A stretch of 33,541 nt of DNA from a virus, in IMG/VR virus record IMGVR_UViG_3300030118_006691, positions 1-33,541 of that record. One strand, written 5' to 3'. Below the pieces are notes generated by a model that saw nothing but the letters and a program-made list of their open reading frames with translations, ran no database searches and was not told where the DNA came from. The position numbers and the translations under genes were made by a program. This document shows, in pieces, positions 22,825-30,900 of the stretch (positions are counted from its first letter, which is position 1; every line of letters starts with the position of its first letter).

Positions 22825-23840
22825 TTTCTTTTTACATCCAAAGTTACACAATGAAAACCGCCTGAGATGATTCTATCGTGTCTTAATTCTAAAGGGATTG
22901 AGTCAATGCCGTGCTGTTTAAGTTTAGTTCTGAGTTCAACTTGTTTCTTATCAACTATGGCAAGTTTATCATTTACAGATAAAAAATTCATACCAATCCA
23001 CTCACTAGCACCCCAAGGAAGACCAAAAGGAGGATGTGAGGGAGTAAAACAACTTTCGATCCAAATTTTATCCCATGACTTAAATATTTCAGGCTCGTTT
23101 TCAGGAGTGACTCGAGATGCATTGTAAACTACTAGCCCTTCTCTGACTGGTACTATAGTGCTGTCAAGGTGAGCAAAAGAGTAAAGGTTGTCAGCTATAT
23201 GAACTTTGTACTTATCACCTAAAACCCTCTGTAACCACTCCCCTCCTTTGTAGTTACCAGTATTACTAACTTGATAAAGAATGTCTTCATTGACTCTAAC
23301 ACAATTAGCTGCTTCAAATAATATCTCTTCATTATGTAAAGAAATTACACCATCTGTTTCTTCGACATAATTTTCATCATACAGAATTGGAGTGGGTGCT
23401 TGAAACCAGTTGTATCCTTCTTCATATAGTTTAGTGAATATTTTTCGATAAGCCCAGGTCTCAAATTGTCTATTCCAGTGAGGGGATGGTGTTTCAATAA
23501 GATTATTACCAATAACTAAAGTTAAATCTCTAGGACAGTGATAATGCCAGTTTTTACCGTGCCAATGAGGAGACTTAATTTCTGATTCTGCATATTGGAG
23601 ATCTGGTCTGTGAACAGTTACTCCAAGTTCTTTTAGAGTGTCTGCCAATGTATCTAAATCTTCATTTTGTTCATCAATAATCTGTTGGGGGAAGAATCCT
23701 ACGTATTTTTTAATATAATCTTCAGTATGTTCTGGAAAACAACATTTCATGAAAGCAATATTAAGTTGAGGTATTCCTGAATAATCTGCTACACCAACAA
23801 TAATTTCCTCTAAATCATCCCAATCGTTATTACACGTCAA
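22818..23840 (-). CDS. Amidinotransferase (glycine/inosamine amidinotransferase-like)
   Basis: Guanidino-group-modifying enzyme of the AGAT/StrB family, which moves an amidino group from arginine to an amine acceptor. Visible family blocks: 'CPRDLTLVIGN' (102-111), 'FEAANCVRVNEDILYQVS' (175-192), 'HLDSTIVPVREGLVVYN' with His224 and Asp226, and 'GGFHCVTLDVKRKC' with the nucleophile Cys331. By my alignment the catalytic Asp of human AGAT (Asp254) is Glu176 here, which may alter the substrate or rate. Length (340 residues) fits. The start is TTG 23840, supported by GGGAGA eight bases before it, and it overlaps the aminotransferase-like gene by 11 bases. A role in making a guanidino compound with its neighbours is inference. 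Confidence 0.85.
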   Translation of the reverse strand: MTCNNDWDDLEEIIVGVADYSGIPQLNIAFMKCCFPEHTEDYIKKYVGFFPQQIIDEQNEDLDTLADTLKELGVTVHRPDLQYAESEIKSPHWHGKNWHYHCPRDLTLVIGNNLIETPSPHWNRQFETWAYRKIFTKLYEEGYNWFQAPTPILYDENYVEETDGVISLHNEEILFEAANCVRVNEDILYQVSNTGNYKGGEWLQRVLGDKYKVHIADNLYSFAHLDSTIVPVREGLVVYNASRVTPENEPEIFKSWDKIWIESCFTPSHPPFGLPWGASEWIGMNFLSVNDKLAIVDKKQVELRTKLKQHGIDSIPLELRHDRIISGGFHCVTLDVKRKC

Positions 23841-24771
23841 GTTTCATTCTCCCATCCCAAATTCTTGAAAAACACAATCTATTAGTATTATTACCTCTAT
23901 TATACTGAGGATATTGATTATTGTGATCAATTCCAAAGTATACACAATCTGAAACTTGCAATTCCATCGCCTCACATAGCGCTATCTGTTTTTCTCTATA
24001 TTTATTGTAAGTGTAATCTGCTGAAAACTTTTTCATCATTTCTAGTCCTAGATGACAGCTTAGAATATTAATGTAATTATAGTAAGGCTCATTAATTACA
24101 TACAATTGATCTTCCCATTTTTCTCTCTGTAGTCTGATTCCGACTCTATGAAGCTCGATAGGAAATACTTTAGAAAGAGAAGAGACTATATATTTAATAC
24201 AAGGATGGCTTAAATCGAACTCTAAATCAACTGCTAAGTTTAGGTAAGCTAAATCAATCATTACTGGAACATCTAATTTATCACACTCACATAGCATATC
24301 TTCAAGATATTCGGGTACGCAACCTGTATCAGAGAAGGGAACACTGATTAAAACAACATCATCCTTTGTTATAGGTTCATCCTCAATCCAAGCAAATCTA
24401 CCTTCTGGATACCACAGTCTCGACATCATTTGGTGAAAAAAATATTCACCCTTTGCTAATCTTAATCTACGGTGTGATCTATACCTGATATAAAATTGAT
24501 AAAAGGACTCTGTTGTGCCTTGAGTAAAACACGCTTCATTAAAGTCTTCATAGCCTTTTATTTTAGGAAAAGTTGAAAACATCCACTTTTTATATACAGA
24601 GAAATATTCATTTTTAACTTCTTCCGAATTTTCTTTATTATAGTAATCATTTATAGAAAAATTATTTATGATAGTGTCTCTGTAAGAACACAGTTCGTCA
24701 TCATGCACACTATGTGCTTCTCCAAAAGGTCTATGCCTGTTATTAGGTAAATTAGTATATCTAATAGTCAT
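23830..24771 (-). CDS. PLP-dependent aminotransferase-like protein (fold type I)
   Basis: Probable pyridoxal-phosphate enzyme of 313 residues, class I/II aminotransferase type. Visible: 'TQGTTESFYQFY' (phosphate loop, 83-94), 'VPFSDTGCVPEYLEDML' (equivalent of the 'NPxNPTG' region), Asp173 with Tyr176 in 'PVMIDLAYLNLA' (pyridine-nitrogen Asp), and Lys201 in 'SSLSKVFPIELHRVGIRL' (Schiff base lysine, with Arg209/Arg213 for phosphate). It is shorter than typical enzymes (about 380-400) and seems to lack much of the small C-terminal domain, so activity needs care. Donor and acceptor are unknown. It overlaps the oxygenase-like gene before it and the amidinotransferase after it by 11 bases each. 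Confidence 0.78.
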   Translation of the reverse strand: MTIRYTNLPNNRHRPFGEAHSVHDDELCSYRDTIINNFSINDYYNKENSEEVKNEYFSVYKKWMFSTFPKIKGYEDFNEACFTQGTTESFYQFYIRYRSHRRLRLAKGEYFFHQMMSRLWYPEGRFAWIEDEPITKDDVVLISVPFSDTGCVPEYLEDMLCECDKLDVPVMIDLAYLNLAVDLEFDLSHPCIKYIVSSLSKVFPIELHRVGIRLQREKWEDQLYVINEPYYNYINILSCHLGLEMMKKFSADYTYNKYREKQIALCEAMELQVSDCVYFGIDHNNQYPQYNRGNNTNRLCFSRIWDGRMKLDV

Positions 24772-25294
24772 CTAAAAATCCTGAAAGTTGTAAAGTGAAT
24801 TTATCCTGCATTCCGCAGTTAGCGGAAAGATGAGGAATATCTTGATTAAAGATAAAACCAGTTAACTCTTCCCAGTGAGTAAAAACCTCATCATTAAATT
24901 GAATAAAGTGGCCAAGTTTCCAATCTTCTAGAAAGTAGTTAGCTCTAACCGGCATTCTTGTATCGTTTGGAAATGTTTTACGTAACTTATAAAAAGTATC
25001 TATATGTAGAGGTATAATATTACCTGGTCTTTGCTTGATAATTGATACAGTTTTAATATCCATTTGAGTTTGCTCGCTAAGTGTCTTAAAATCTAGCTCA
25101 TTATCGTTAAAAAACTTTTGGAATATAATAGTATTCCACTCGTTAAAACTATCGGGAAGCCCTCCATAGGGAGAATGTAATTCCTTCATTGCGTTCATTG
25201 AGTGATAGGAGCTGGATAGGCTTCTATAATTTTCCCAATCAATTTCCTTAATTATTGAAGTATCAAAAATGAGTTTATTTACTTTTTTAAGCAT
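24761..25294 (-). CDS. 2OG-Fe(II)-oxygenase/cupin-like protein
   Basis: A 177-residue beta-helix-core protein. 'RPGNIIPLHIDTFYKLR' (89-105) holds the His97-x-Asp99 iron motif, and 'IPHLSANCGMQDKFTLQLSG' (153-172) holds a second His155 followed ten residues later by Lys165, the usual spot for a 2-oxoglutarate-binding basic residue. 'YFLEDWKLGHFIQFND' forms the middle strands. This resembles small aspartyl/asparaginyl-hydroxylase-type oxygenases. The substrate is unknown; its place beside aminotransferase and amidinotransferase genes suggests hydroxylation of an amino acid or of a guanidino compound. It lies three bases after the upstream oxygenase gene and overlaps the downstream gene by 11. 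Confidence 0.62.
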   Translation of the reverse strand: MLKKVNKLIFDTSIIKEIDWENYRSLSSSYHSMNAMKELHSPYGGLPDSFNEWNTIIFQKFFNDNELDFKTLSEQTQMDIKTVSIIKQRPGNIIPLHIDTFYKLRKTFPNDTRMPVRANYFLEDWKLGHFIQFNDEVFTHWEELTGFIFNQDIPHLSANCGMQDKFTLQLSGFLDDY

Positions 25295-25297
25295 TTT

Positions 25298-26401
25298 CTA
25301 CTGTTCCCACGAAAAAGGACCCTTCTTTTCTACTCCCCATGATCTGTACATCTTAATATAGTCTAAATCAGATTCGTTTTCTAAAATCAATCCTTCATTA
25401 GCAAAGTGTAAAATTACCTTATTATTCAATGCTTTATTTAAAAAATAAGATGAGTCATCTGGTAGTTGATAAATACTACAAAAAACCATACCGTTTATAT
25501 CTTGATCCAAATAATGGTCTAAAACAGGCAAGTTATCAAGAAACTCATTTTCATATTGAGTGCCATTATTCTTTATGCCTATCTCTTTAATATAATTGTT
25601 AATTATAGCTCTTTGAAAGTTTTTAGGCCAGAACTTACTTAAGTTATGATTATTTGATAAATATGTTATATAACGCTGATTACTATAGTCTCTTTTTCTT
25701 AGCATAGAATGATCATCTGGGTGCCTAAAGAACCCTCCAGGAAGTCTTCTATAAAATTCCTCTCCTTTAGGTAATACATGCCAATCAAAAGATAACCTAG
25801 TTAAATTAGTCTCATTATTAACATTACCATGAATAATTTCTTGATTAAAGAGATGAGCCTGACCAGGCTCTAGATTAACAGGATAAGCTACTTTTAAACA
25901 CTCATTTTCGAACTTTTCTAAATTCCAACCGTTCTTGATGACGTTTTTTGTTATTTCTTTAGATTTTTTTGTATCAATTACCCACATTGAATTTGTATCG
26001 AAAGCACTTGTAAGAGGCATCCAAATAGTACCTTGGCCTCTTCCATTATCGTAAAATATTCCCTGATGGAATGGTAGTCTTCTAGCAATTTTTTCCTGAT
26101 TAGGGACTACTAAGTTAAGAGTAGGCTGTCTTTTTATCAAAAATGGTTTATTATCAATAAGTTCTGGTACAATTTCTTTAGCGAAAGTAGAGAGTCTTCG
26201 CATCCATTTTTCTTCAGTAGCAAAAAGATTCTGAATAGTAATCGTTAACTCGAATATTTCATGTTCTTTTAATACTTCATGTATTAAGGACAATTCTACA
26301 ACATGCGGCCACTTTTTTTGTACTTCTTCAAGCACCCACTCATTCCAAGGATACTTTTTTAAATTATAATTGATTGTTTTGTTTTCAAAATTTTGATTCA
26401 T
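25298..26401 (-). CDS. 2OG-Fe(II)-oxygenase-like protein with an HxG iron motif
   Basis: A 367-residue protein of the phytanoyl-CoA-hydroxylase/StrG-like 2OG-oxygenase type. The distal block is classical: 'LEPGQAHLFNQEIIHGN' with His191 and Arg202 in 'NLTRLSFDWHV' (iron and 2-oxoglutarate binding). The proximal motif reads 'PFHQGIFYDNGRG', that is His112-x-Gly114, where most members have His-x-Asp/Glu. Loss of that carboxylate is seen in 2OG halogenases, but it may also be a subgroup trait. The C-terminal 140 residues are an additional domain without a recognised match. ATG overlaps the preceding gene by 17 bases. Reaction unknown. Confidence 0.7.
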   Translation of the reverse strand: MNQNFENKTINYNLKKYPWNEWVLEEVQKKWPHVVELSLIHEVLKEHEIFELTITIQNLFATEEKWMRRLSTFAKEIVPELIDNKPFLIKRQPTLNLVVPNQEKIARRLPFHQGIFYDNGRGQGTIWMPLTSAFDTNSMWVIDTKKSKEITKNVIKNGWNLEKFENECLKVAYPVNLEPGQAHLFNQEIIHGNVNNETNLTRLSFDWHVLPKGEEFYRRLPGGFFRHPDDHSMLRKRDYSNQRYITYLSNNHNLSKFWPKNFQRAIINNYIKEIGIKNNGTQYENEFLDNLPVLDHYLDQDINGMVFCSIYQLPDDSSYFLNKALNNKVILHFANEGLILENESDLDYIKMYRSWGVEKKGPFSWEQ

Positions 26402-27515
26402 CTAACATCTCGTGAATTTTCTCAGTTACGTATCTCTTTTTACTAAGCCAAATATTATGGTTATGCTCTAAAACATCTTTTAATTTGTTAATATCAGGTT
26501 TGTTGTTAATGTAAACTTTTAAGGAAAGAAGAGCTTTTTGAACTCTTTTTAAATCATCTGTTTCATTATCGTAGTCTTCATCAAGTATATCAGAAAATGT
26601 CTTGTAACCTAAATGTTTTATTGCTTTAAGAGTGCCTTTTTGCCCTAATGCAATAAAAGGTTTCTTCAAAGCAAAATTTCTATTAATTGCTTCACCTACC
26701 CATACAGCGTTACACGTTAAAATATCTCCTGTGTATACTAGGTTTAAGTCAACTTTTTCAAAAGTTTTAAACAATGAAAGATTATCAAAAAGTTTATCAT
26801 TAGAAGAAAATGATAATTTATAGTCGGGTGCTACAGCAGAGGTTGAGGAAAAAATACTATTAAAATTTTTGGCTTTTTCTTTAGCACTAACAAATCCATA
26901 ATTTAGTAGTTCATGTTTCTCGAGTAAATCTAATACTAAACCTTTATCAGGAGTCTCATAAAAATACTGCATAAAACAGCAATAGTGTCTATTGTCAAAG
27001 TTTTCTAAGTTCTCAAAACTAGTGCTACCATCCCCATAATAGTAATTAAAATGAGCAGCTTTTTGGCTCGGTGCAAACTCACTTAAAACACTAAAGTGGT
27101 CATAGTCATATTTTGAATGTCTGATAAAGTTTGGATTATTTACTGTATGAAATGTTATCATAACAATTTTCTGACCGATTTCTGTATTGTTTATCATAAA
27201 TTCTAAATGATCTAAAATCTCTTGCCTTAAGGGTTCATTAATACATATTAATATTAAACCTCTACCCGAAAGGGCTCCATCTACTACATTTTTAGGTAAA
27301 GCCTTTTTTAATTTATTTTCGTTAAGCATTAATGTATTTAACAAAATCATATTATCTAAAATTATAGGATAAACCCATTTAGTCATTTTGTTGGCAAAGT
27401 AGCTATGAAAATACTCAACTTCATCATCTACATTTAAAAATAGCTCAGACCCATAGAGATTAGGAATCGGACCCTTTACAGGATGAATTTCATCTATAAG
27501 GCATTTAATCGACAT
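26385..27515 (-). CDS. Glycosyltransferase-like protein, paralogue B
   Basis: A 376-residue protein, clearly a tandem paralogue of the upstream gene. Both begin 'LIDxxHxxxGPxPNxYG', share the 'WxYPIxL' and 'LPKxVxD' blocks, and end with a helical tail 'DHNHNIW/DHNYDNF'-like. The C-terminal signature is 'EAINRNFALKKPFIALG' then 'LGYKTFSDILDEDYD' (about 270-310). I know this 'EKT..KPFI..G..TF..DESYD' signature from uncharacterised marine phage proteins that resemble the donor-binding half of GT-B/exostosin-type transferases. The E-K-T triplet is lost in this copy (E-A-I), so it may be inactive or changed. It overlaps paralogue A by 22 bases. Function unproven. Confidence 0.55.
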   Translation of the reverse strand: MSIKCLIDEIHPVKGPIPNLYGSELFLNVDDEVEYFHSYFANKMTKWVYPIILDNMILLNTLMLNENKLKKALPKNVVDGALSGRGLILICINEPLRQEILDHLEFMINNTEIGQKIVMITFHTVNNPNFIRHSKYDYDHFSVLSEFAPSQKAAHFNYYYGDGSTSFENLENFDNRHYCCFMQYFYETPDKGLVLDLLEKHELLNYGFVSAKEKAKNFNSIFSSTSAVAPDYKLSFSSNDKLFDNLSLFKTFEKVDLNLVYTGDILTCNAVWVGEAINRNFALKKPFIALGQKGTLKAIKHLGYKTFSDILDEDYDNETDDLKRVQKALLSLKVYINNKPDINKLKDVLEHNHNIWLSKKRYVTEKIHEMLDESKF

Positions 27516-28639
27516 TTTATTTCATTTTCTAAAAAGGATTTTCTCTTATGAAAATTATCATAATTATGATCAACAATATCTTTTAACTTTTTCTTATCTA
27601 ATCCGTCTTTTTTTACTTGTTTGAGTGATAGTAAGGCTTTGAAGAGTCTTTTTTTAGTGTCTGGTTCAGAGTCATAAGACTCGTCCAAAATTTCGTGAAA
27701 TGTTTCATATCCTAGATTTCTGCAGTTTTTAGCTACACCTTGCCTACCTAAAATAATAAATGGCTTTTTATAGTAAAAATTTCTGCTTGTTTTTTCAGAG
27801 AAGAAAGGATATATACCATCAAAGTCACACTCAACAACTAGATTTAATAAAGACTTATTTAAGGCCTCTTCTGTTTCAACAAAGTTGTAAACACTATTAA
27901 ACTGTGAAAATGTAGGAGTAGTTTTAACCCAAGATGCGGAAGTTTGTAAACTATTGTAAAGCTCTTTAAATTTTTTAGCTTTATCATAACACGTAACAAT
28001 GCCGTCGTCTAATAACTGTAAATCTTGTAAAAGATTTAAAATAACAAACCTTTCTTCGCTTTCGTAGAATGTAAACATAAAACATGTATATAATTTATCA
28101 TTTATACCGTCTAAGGTAGATTTAGGATATTCTCTACTATTTCCAGGTTCATTACTATAGGGAGTATGATCAACTAATTGATTATCGTCATATCTAAATC
28201 CACTTTTTATAGACGGAGTAAATACTTCAACAAAAGTACCTTTTAGTATTCTAGGATGATCTACTTCATGCAAAGTTAAGATCAGAACATTTTTAAATAT
28301 TGGATCGGAATCCATCATATACTTTAAGGTTTCTATTGTACTATCGTAAAGGGGTTCATGGTAGTAAACTATTACTAAGCCTTTACCTTTGTTTATACAA
28401 TCAAATACTTTTTTAGGTAATATTTTTTTAAACTCTGGTTTACATGATACATAACTTTCTGGACTTAAGGTAGCAGGAAGAACTATTGGATAAATCCATT
28501 TTTCTATTTCATCAGCAAAATAGGATGATCTTATCGTCGTGTTATGTTCGAGTTCTGGTGGTACAGGTAATTGACCGTAAAAATTAGGAACAGGACCGTC
28601 ATCTCGGTGTACATGATCTATCAATACATTAATATTCAT
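27494..28639 (-). CDS. Glycosyltransferase-like protein, paralogue A
   Basis: First of a tandem pair (381 residues). The C-terminal signature is intact: 'PFFSEKTSRNFYYKKPFIIL' then 'LGYETFHEILDESYD' (about 278-320), which in other proteins lies in the donor-binding part of GT-B-like transferases. The N-terminal half has alternating strands and helices ('KGLVIVYYHEPLYDSTIETL', 'NVLILTLHEVDHPRI') consistent with a Rossmann-like domain. Transfer of a sugar is plausible but not shown. The ATG lies 11 bases inside the end of phoH. Duplication followed by unequal change in the second copy suggests a heteromer or two different substrates. Confidence 0.58.
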   Translation of the reverse strand: MNINVLIDHVHRDDGPVPNFYGQLPVPPELEHNTTIRSSYFADEIEKWIYPIVLPATLSPESYVSCKPEFKKILPKKVFDCINKGKGLVIVYYHEPLYDSTIETLKYMMDSDPIFKNVLILTLHEVDHPRILKGTFVEVFTPSIKSGFRYDDNQLVDHTPYSNEPGNSREYPKSTLDGINDKLYTCFMFTFYESEERFVILNLLQDLQLLDDGIVTCYDKAKKFKELYNSLQTSASWVKTTPTFSQFNSVYNFVETEEALNKSLLNLVVECDFDGIYPFFSEKTSRNFYYKKPFIILGRQGVAKNCRNLGYETFHEILDESYDSEPDTKKRLFKALLSLKQVKKDGLDKKKLKDIVDHNYDNFHKRKSFLENEIKCRLNAL

Positions 28640-29336
28640 AACCTAATTTATACTTCGCTATAATGTAGTATTTAAGAAAGTCACTTCTTACAATATCGTC
28701 GATACTAAATTCAATGGTTTCAAATTCCTTAAGACTATTAAGTATTTTCATAAAGTTAAGAATACCTCTTTTGTCGTTTTCTCTAGTTAAATCTGTTTGT
28801 GTATAGTCTCCACAAAATATTATTTTACTATTCTTACCTATTCTAGTGATAATACTATCAAGTTCATGAAAATTTAAATTCTGACATTCATCAACAATAA
28901 CTACAGCGTTATTGATTGTTATGCCCCTAATGAAAGAAGTGCTCATGAATTTAATATTATTTTGTTGTTTTAGGGCATCATATGCATCTTTCATCCCGAA
29001 AAGCTCTCTACATATAGACCTATAGGGTGCTTCGTATATAGAAACTTTTTCTTGCTCATCACCAGGCAAAAATCCGATGTCACGAGTTGATACGACTGAC
29101 CTGACAATAAACACATCGTCGTAAACATTTGAAGGGTCTAGTACTTCCTCTAAAGCTAGGTATAAACTCATAAAAGTTTTACCAGTACCTGCTATTCCAT
29201 GAAGAAGTAGATGCTTGTTATTATGATATGCTTGAAATGTTTTTTCTTGGTTTGTAGTTATTGGAGAGAATGTAAGAAGATCATCTATTCTTACTTTTTT
29301 AAGGTGGTGCTTACCGTTACCATTACCGTTAGGCAT
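28629..29336 (-). CDS. phoH: PhoH-like ATPase
   Basis: P-loop ATPase of the PhoH family (235 residues), very common in marine phages. Walker A is 'GIAGTGKTFMS' (47-57), 'DIGFLPGDEQEKVSIYEAPY' (87-105) is the PhoH-specific block, Walker B is 'AVVIVDECQNLN' (144-155), and 'IIFCGDYTQTDL' is the sensor region. The biological role is unknown; links to RNA handling and phosphate stress have been suggested for the family. It starts at ATG next to the glutaredoxin stop, with no gap. The N-terminus is short and rich in Asn/Gly/Lys. Confidence 0.92.
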   Translation of the reverse strand: MPNGNGNGKHHLKKVRIDDLLTFSPITTNQEKTFQAYHNNKHLLLHGIAGTGKTFMSLYLALEEVLDPSNVYDDVFIVRSVVSTRDIGFLPGDEQEKVSIYEAPYRSICRELFGMKDAYDALKQQNNIKFMSTSFIRGITINNAVVIVDECQNLNFHELDSIITRIGKNSKIIFCGDYTQTDLTRENDKRGILNFMKILNSLKEFETIEFSIDDIVRSDFLKYYIIAKYKLGYEY

Positions 29337-29606
29337 TTAATTCCTTTTTAAGAAAGTGTCAGGGATATCTAAAGTATTTATATACTTTACAAGGTCATTA
29401 TAACCTCCAACAACTTTTCCATCAATGATTATTTGTGGAACTGATCTTGCATCGGGGACCATTTCCAGTAATTGTTCTCTAGACCAATCTTGGCCTATTA
29501 GTCTCTCTTCAAATTCAATATTATTATCTTTTAAAAGGTGCTTTGCTTTTAAACAAAAAGCACAATTTGTTTTGCTCCAAACAATTACCTTAGTTTGTTT
29601 TTCCAT
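29337..29606 (-). CDS. Glutaredoxin
   Basis: An 89-residue thiol-disulfide protein with a dithiol active site Cys15-Ala-Phe-Cys18, the cis-proline block 'ARSVPQIIIDGKVVGGYND' and the usual beta-alpha order. It most likely re-reduces the C-terminal cysteine pair of the ribonucleotide reductase encoded in the same operon, as phage T4 glutaredoxin does. ATG overlaps the end of the epimerase gene by 22 bases. Confidence 0.93.
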   Translation of the reverse strand: MEKQTKVIVWSKTNCAFCLKAKHLLKDNNIEFEERLIGQDWSREQLLEMVPDARSVPQIIIDGKVVGGYNDLVKYINTLDIPDTFLKRN

Positions 29607-30502
29607 ATTTCAATTGTCCTATCTAAACCATCATTTAAAGTAACTTTAGGCTCCCAGCCTAATTTTTTGGTAATTAGCTTATTATTTGAATTTAGCCAAT
29701 AAATTTCTCCAGCTCTAAACAGTTTTGTATCCCAATTTATCTTGCCTTTCCAGTTAAGCTTTTCGGCAATCAGAGTAGCATAGTCTTTTATTTTGATTGG
29801 ATTGTCTGGTCCTATGGTAAATATATTTCCATCATTACATTTTTCAGGATTATTTATAACTGAAAGCCAAGCATCAATCATATCATCAACATAAATGAAG
29901 TTTCTAAAAGGTTCACTATACCCTAGATTACATTCATCAGGATTGTTTAGCATTTGAGATATAATTTGTTCTGTCACAAAAAACGCATTGTCTTTTCTGC
30001 CATAACAATTTGTCTGTCTTAACGCAGTAAAGGGCAGTCCCAAACATCTGTTTGCGTACTCTAGATACTTTTCACAAGCATACTTAGCAACTGCATAGGG
30101 AGCGTTGGGGTTAGGTAGTGTGTTCTCGTCAAAGGCTATAAAATTATCAGGAATTCCTTTTTTCTCAACTTCGTCAGAAATCGGTTGCCATCCATACACT
30201 TCCATTGTGCTAGCGAATACAAAATTTTTAAGATTTTTAACTTTTGTTGCAGCCTCAATAAGATTCACAGTGCCTACGTAATTTACTTCGCTAAAAGTAA
30301 TTTGCTCATAAAAGCTCTGTTCAACTTCAGTCCGTGCAGCTAAGTGGACTATGATATCTGGACTATGCGCTAATACTTCTCTAGCTACTGCATCATGATC
30401 TCGTAAGTCACTTTTTAGCTCGTGTACAAAATGGCTTCGTTTAAGTTCAGGAGTTATATGTTGACCTAAAAATCCAGAGGCTCCTGTAATTAATATTTTC
30501 AT
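29585..30502 (-). CDS. NAD-dependent sugar-nucleotide epimerase/dehydratase
   Basis: Extended short-chain dehydrogenase of 305 residues acting on nucleotide sugars. NAD-binding 'ITGASGFLGQHI' (5-16), 'VHLAART' (52-58), 'FASTMEVYG' (96-104) and the catalytic Tyr136-x-x-x-Lys140 in 'APYAVAKYACEKY' are present, followed by 'LRQTNCYG' and 'FRNFIYVDDMIDAW', typical for UDP-glucose-4-epimerase or dTDP-glucose-dehydratase relatives. It may supply sugars to the glycosyltransferase-like proteins of this operon. ATG shares one base with the mazG stop. Confidence 0.9.
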   Translation of the reverse strand: MKILITGASGFLGQHITPELKRSHFVHELKSDLRDHDAVAREVLAHSPDIIVHLAARTEVEQSFYEQITFSEVNYVGTVNLIEAATKVKNLKNFVFASTMEVYGWQPISDEVEKKGIPDNFIAFDENTLPNPNAPYAVAKYACEKYLEYANRCLGLPFTALRQTNCYGRKDNAFFVTEQIISQMLNNPDECNLGYSEPFRNFIYVDDMIDAWLSVINNPEKCNDGNIFTIGPDNPIKIKDYATLIAEKLNWKGKINWDTKLFRAGEIYWLNSNNKLITKKLGWEPKVTLNDGLDRTIEIWKNKLR

Positions 30503-30900
30503 TACAGATCACCGTCTTTTCTATTTTCGGAATAATTAACATCAAATTCTCCACCAGGATACCTTGCTTTAAGTTTATTAACATTCTCTTCAACTACTTC
30601 GTTAGGGTCTAATCCAAGAGCCCGACAAGCACTAATCCAGTACCACATGATATCACCAAGCTCTCTCTTCATGTGAAAAATAGTTTCGTCTTCCATAGGT
30701 TTGCCTTGAAATACGCACTTTTTTACAATCTCACTGAACTCTCCACCCTCACTTGCTAATCCAATAGCCCCGGTCATAAGTAACGCTACATTAACTCTTG
30801 AATCTAAGTCAGATAAGCGTTGTGTTAATGGTCCTAATTCATTACTCTCTGCTGAAGTCACTGCTTCAACAAATTCTTTGTATTTATTTAAATCAATCAT
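30502..30900 (-). CDS. mazG: MazG-like nucleotide pyrophosphohydrolase
   Basis: All-alpha NTP pyrophosphohydrolase of 132 residues. The metal motif is Glu51, Glu54, Glu80 and Asp83 ('SEGGEFSEIVKK' and 'KRELGDIMWYW'), the EXXE-12-28-EXXD pattern. Phage MazG proteins hydrolyse dNTPs or other nucleotides, and marine phage versions have been linked to nucleotide-pool control. Single-domain form. ATG overlaps the nrdB stop by four bases (ATGA). Confidence 0.92.
   Translation of the reverse strand: MIDLNKYKEFVEAVTSAESNELGPLTQRLSDLDSRVNVALLMTGAIGLASEGGEFSEIVKKCVFQGKPMEDETIFHMKRELGDIMWYWISACRALGLDPNEVVEENVNKLKARYPGGEFDVNYSENRKDGDL

Noticed and set aside
20873-23000. Phage DNA hypermodification pathway based on thymidylate-synthase and dUTPase-like genes
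   Set aside because: ThyX has its normal catalytic motif for making dTMP and no hydroxymethyl-uracil kinase or pyrophosphorylase is visible here; only the tailoring island keeps this open, and that is stated there as inference.
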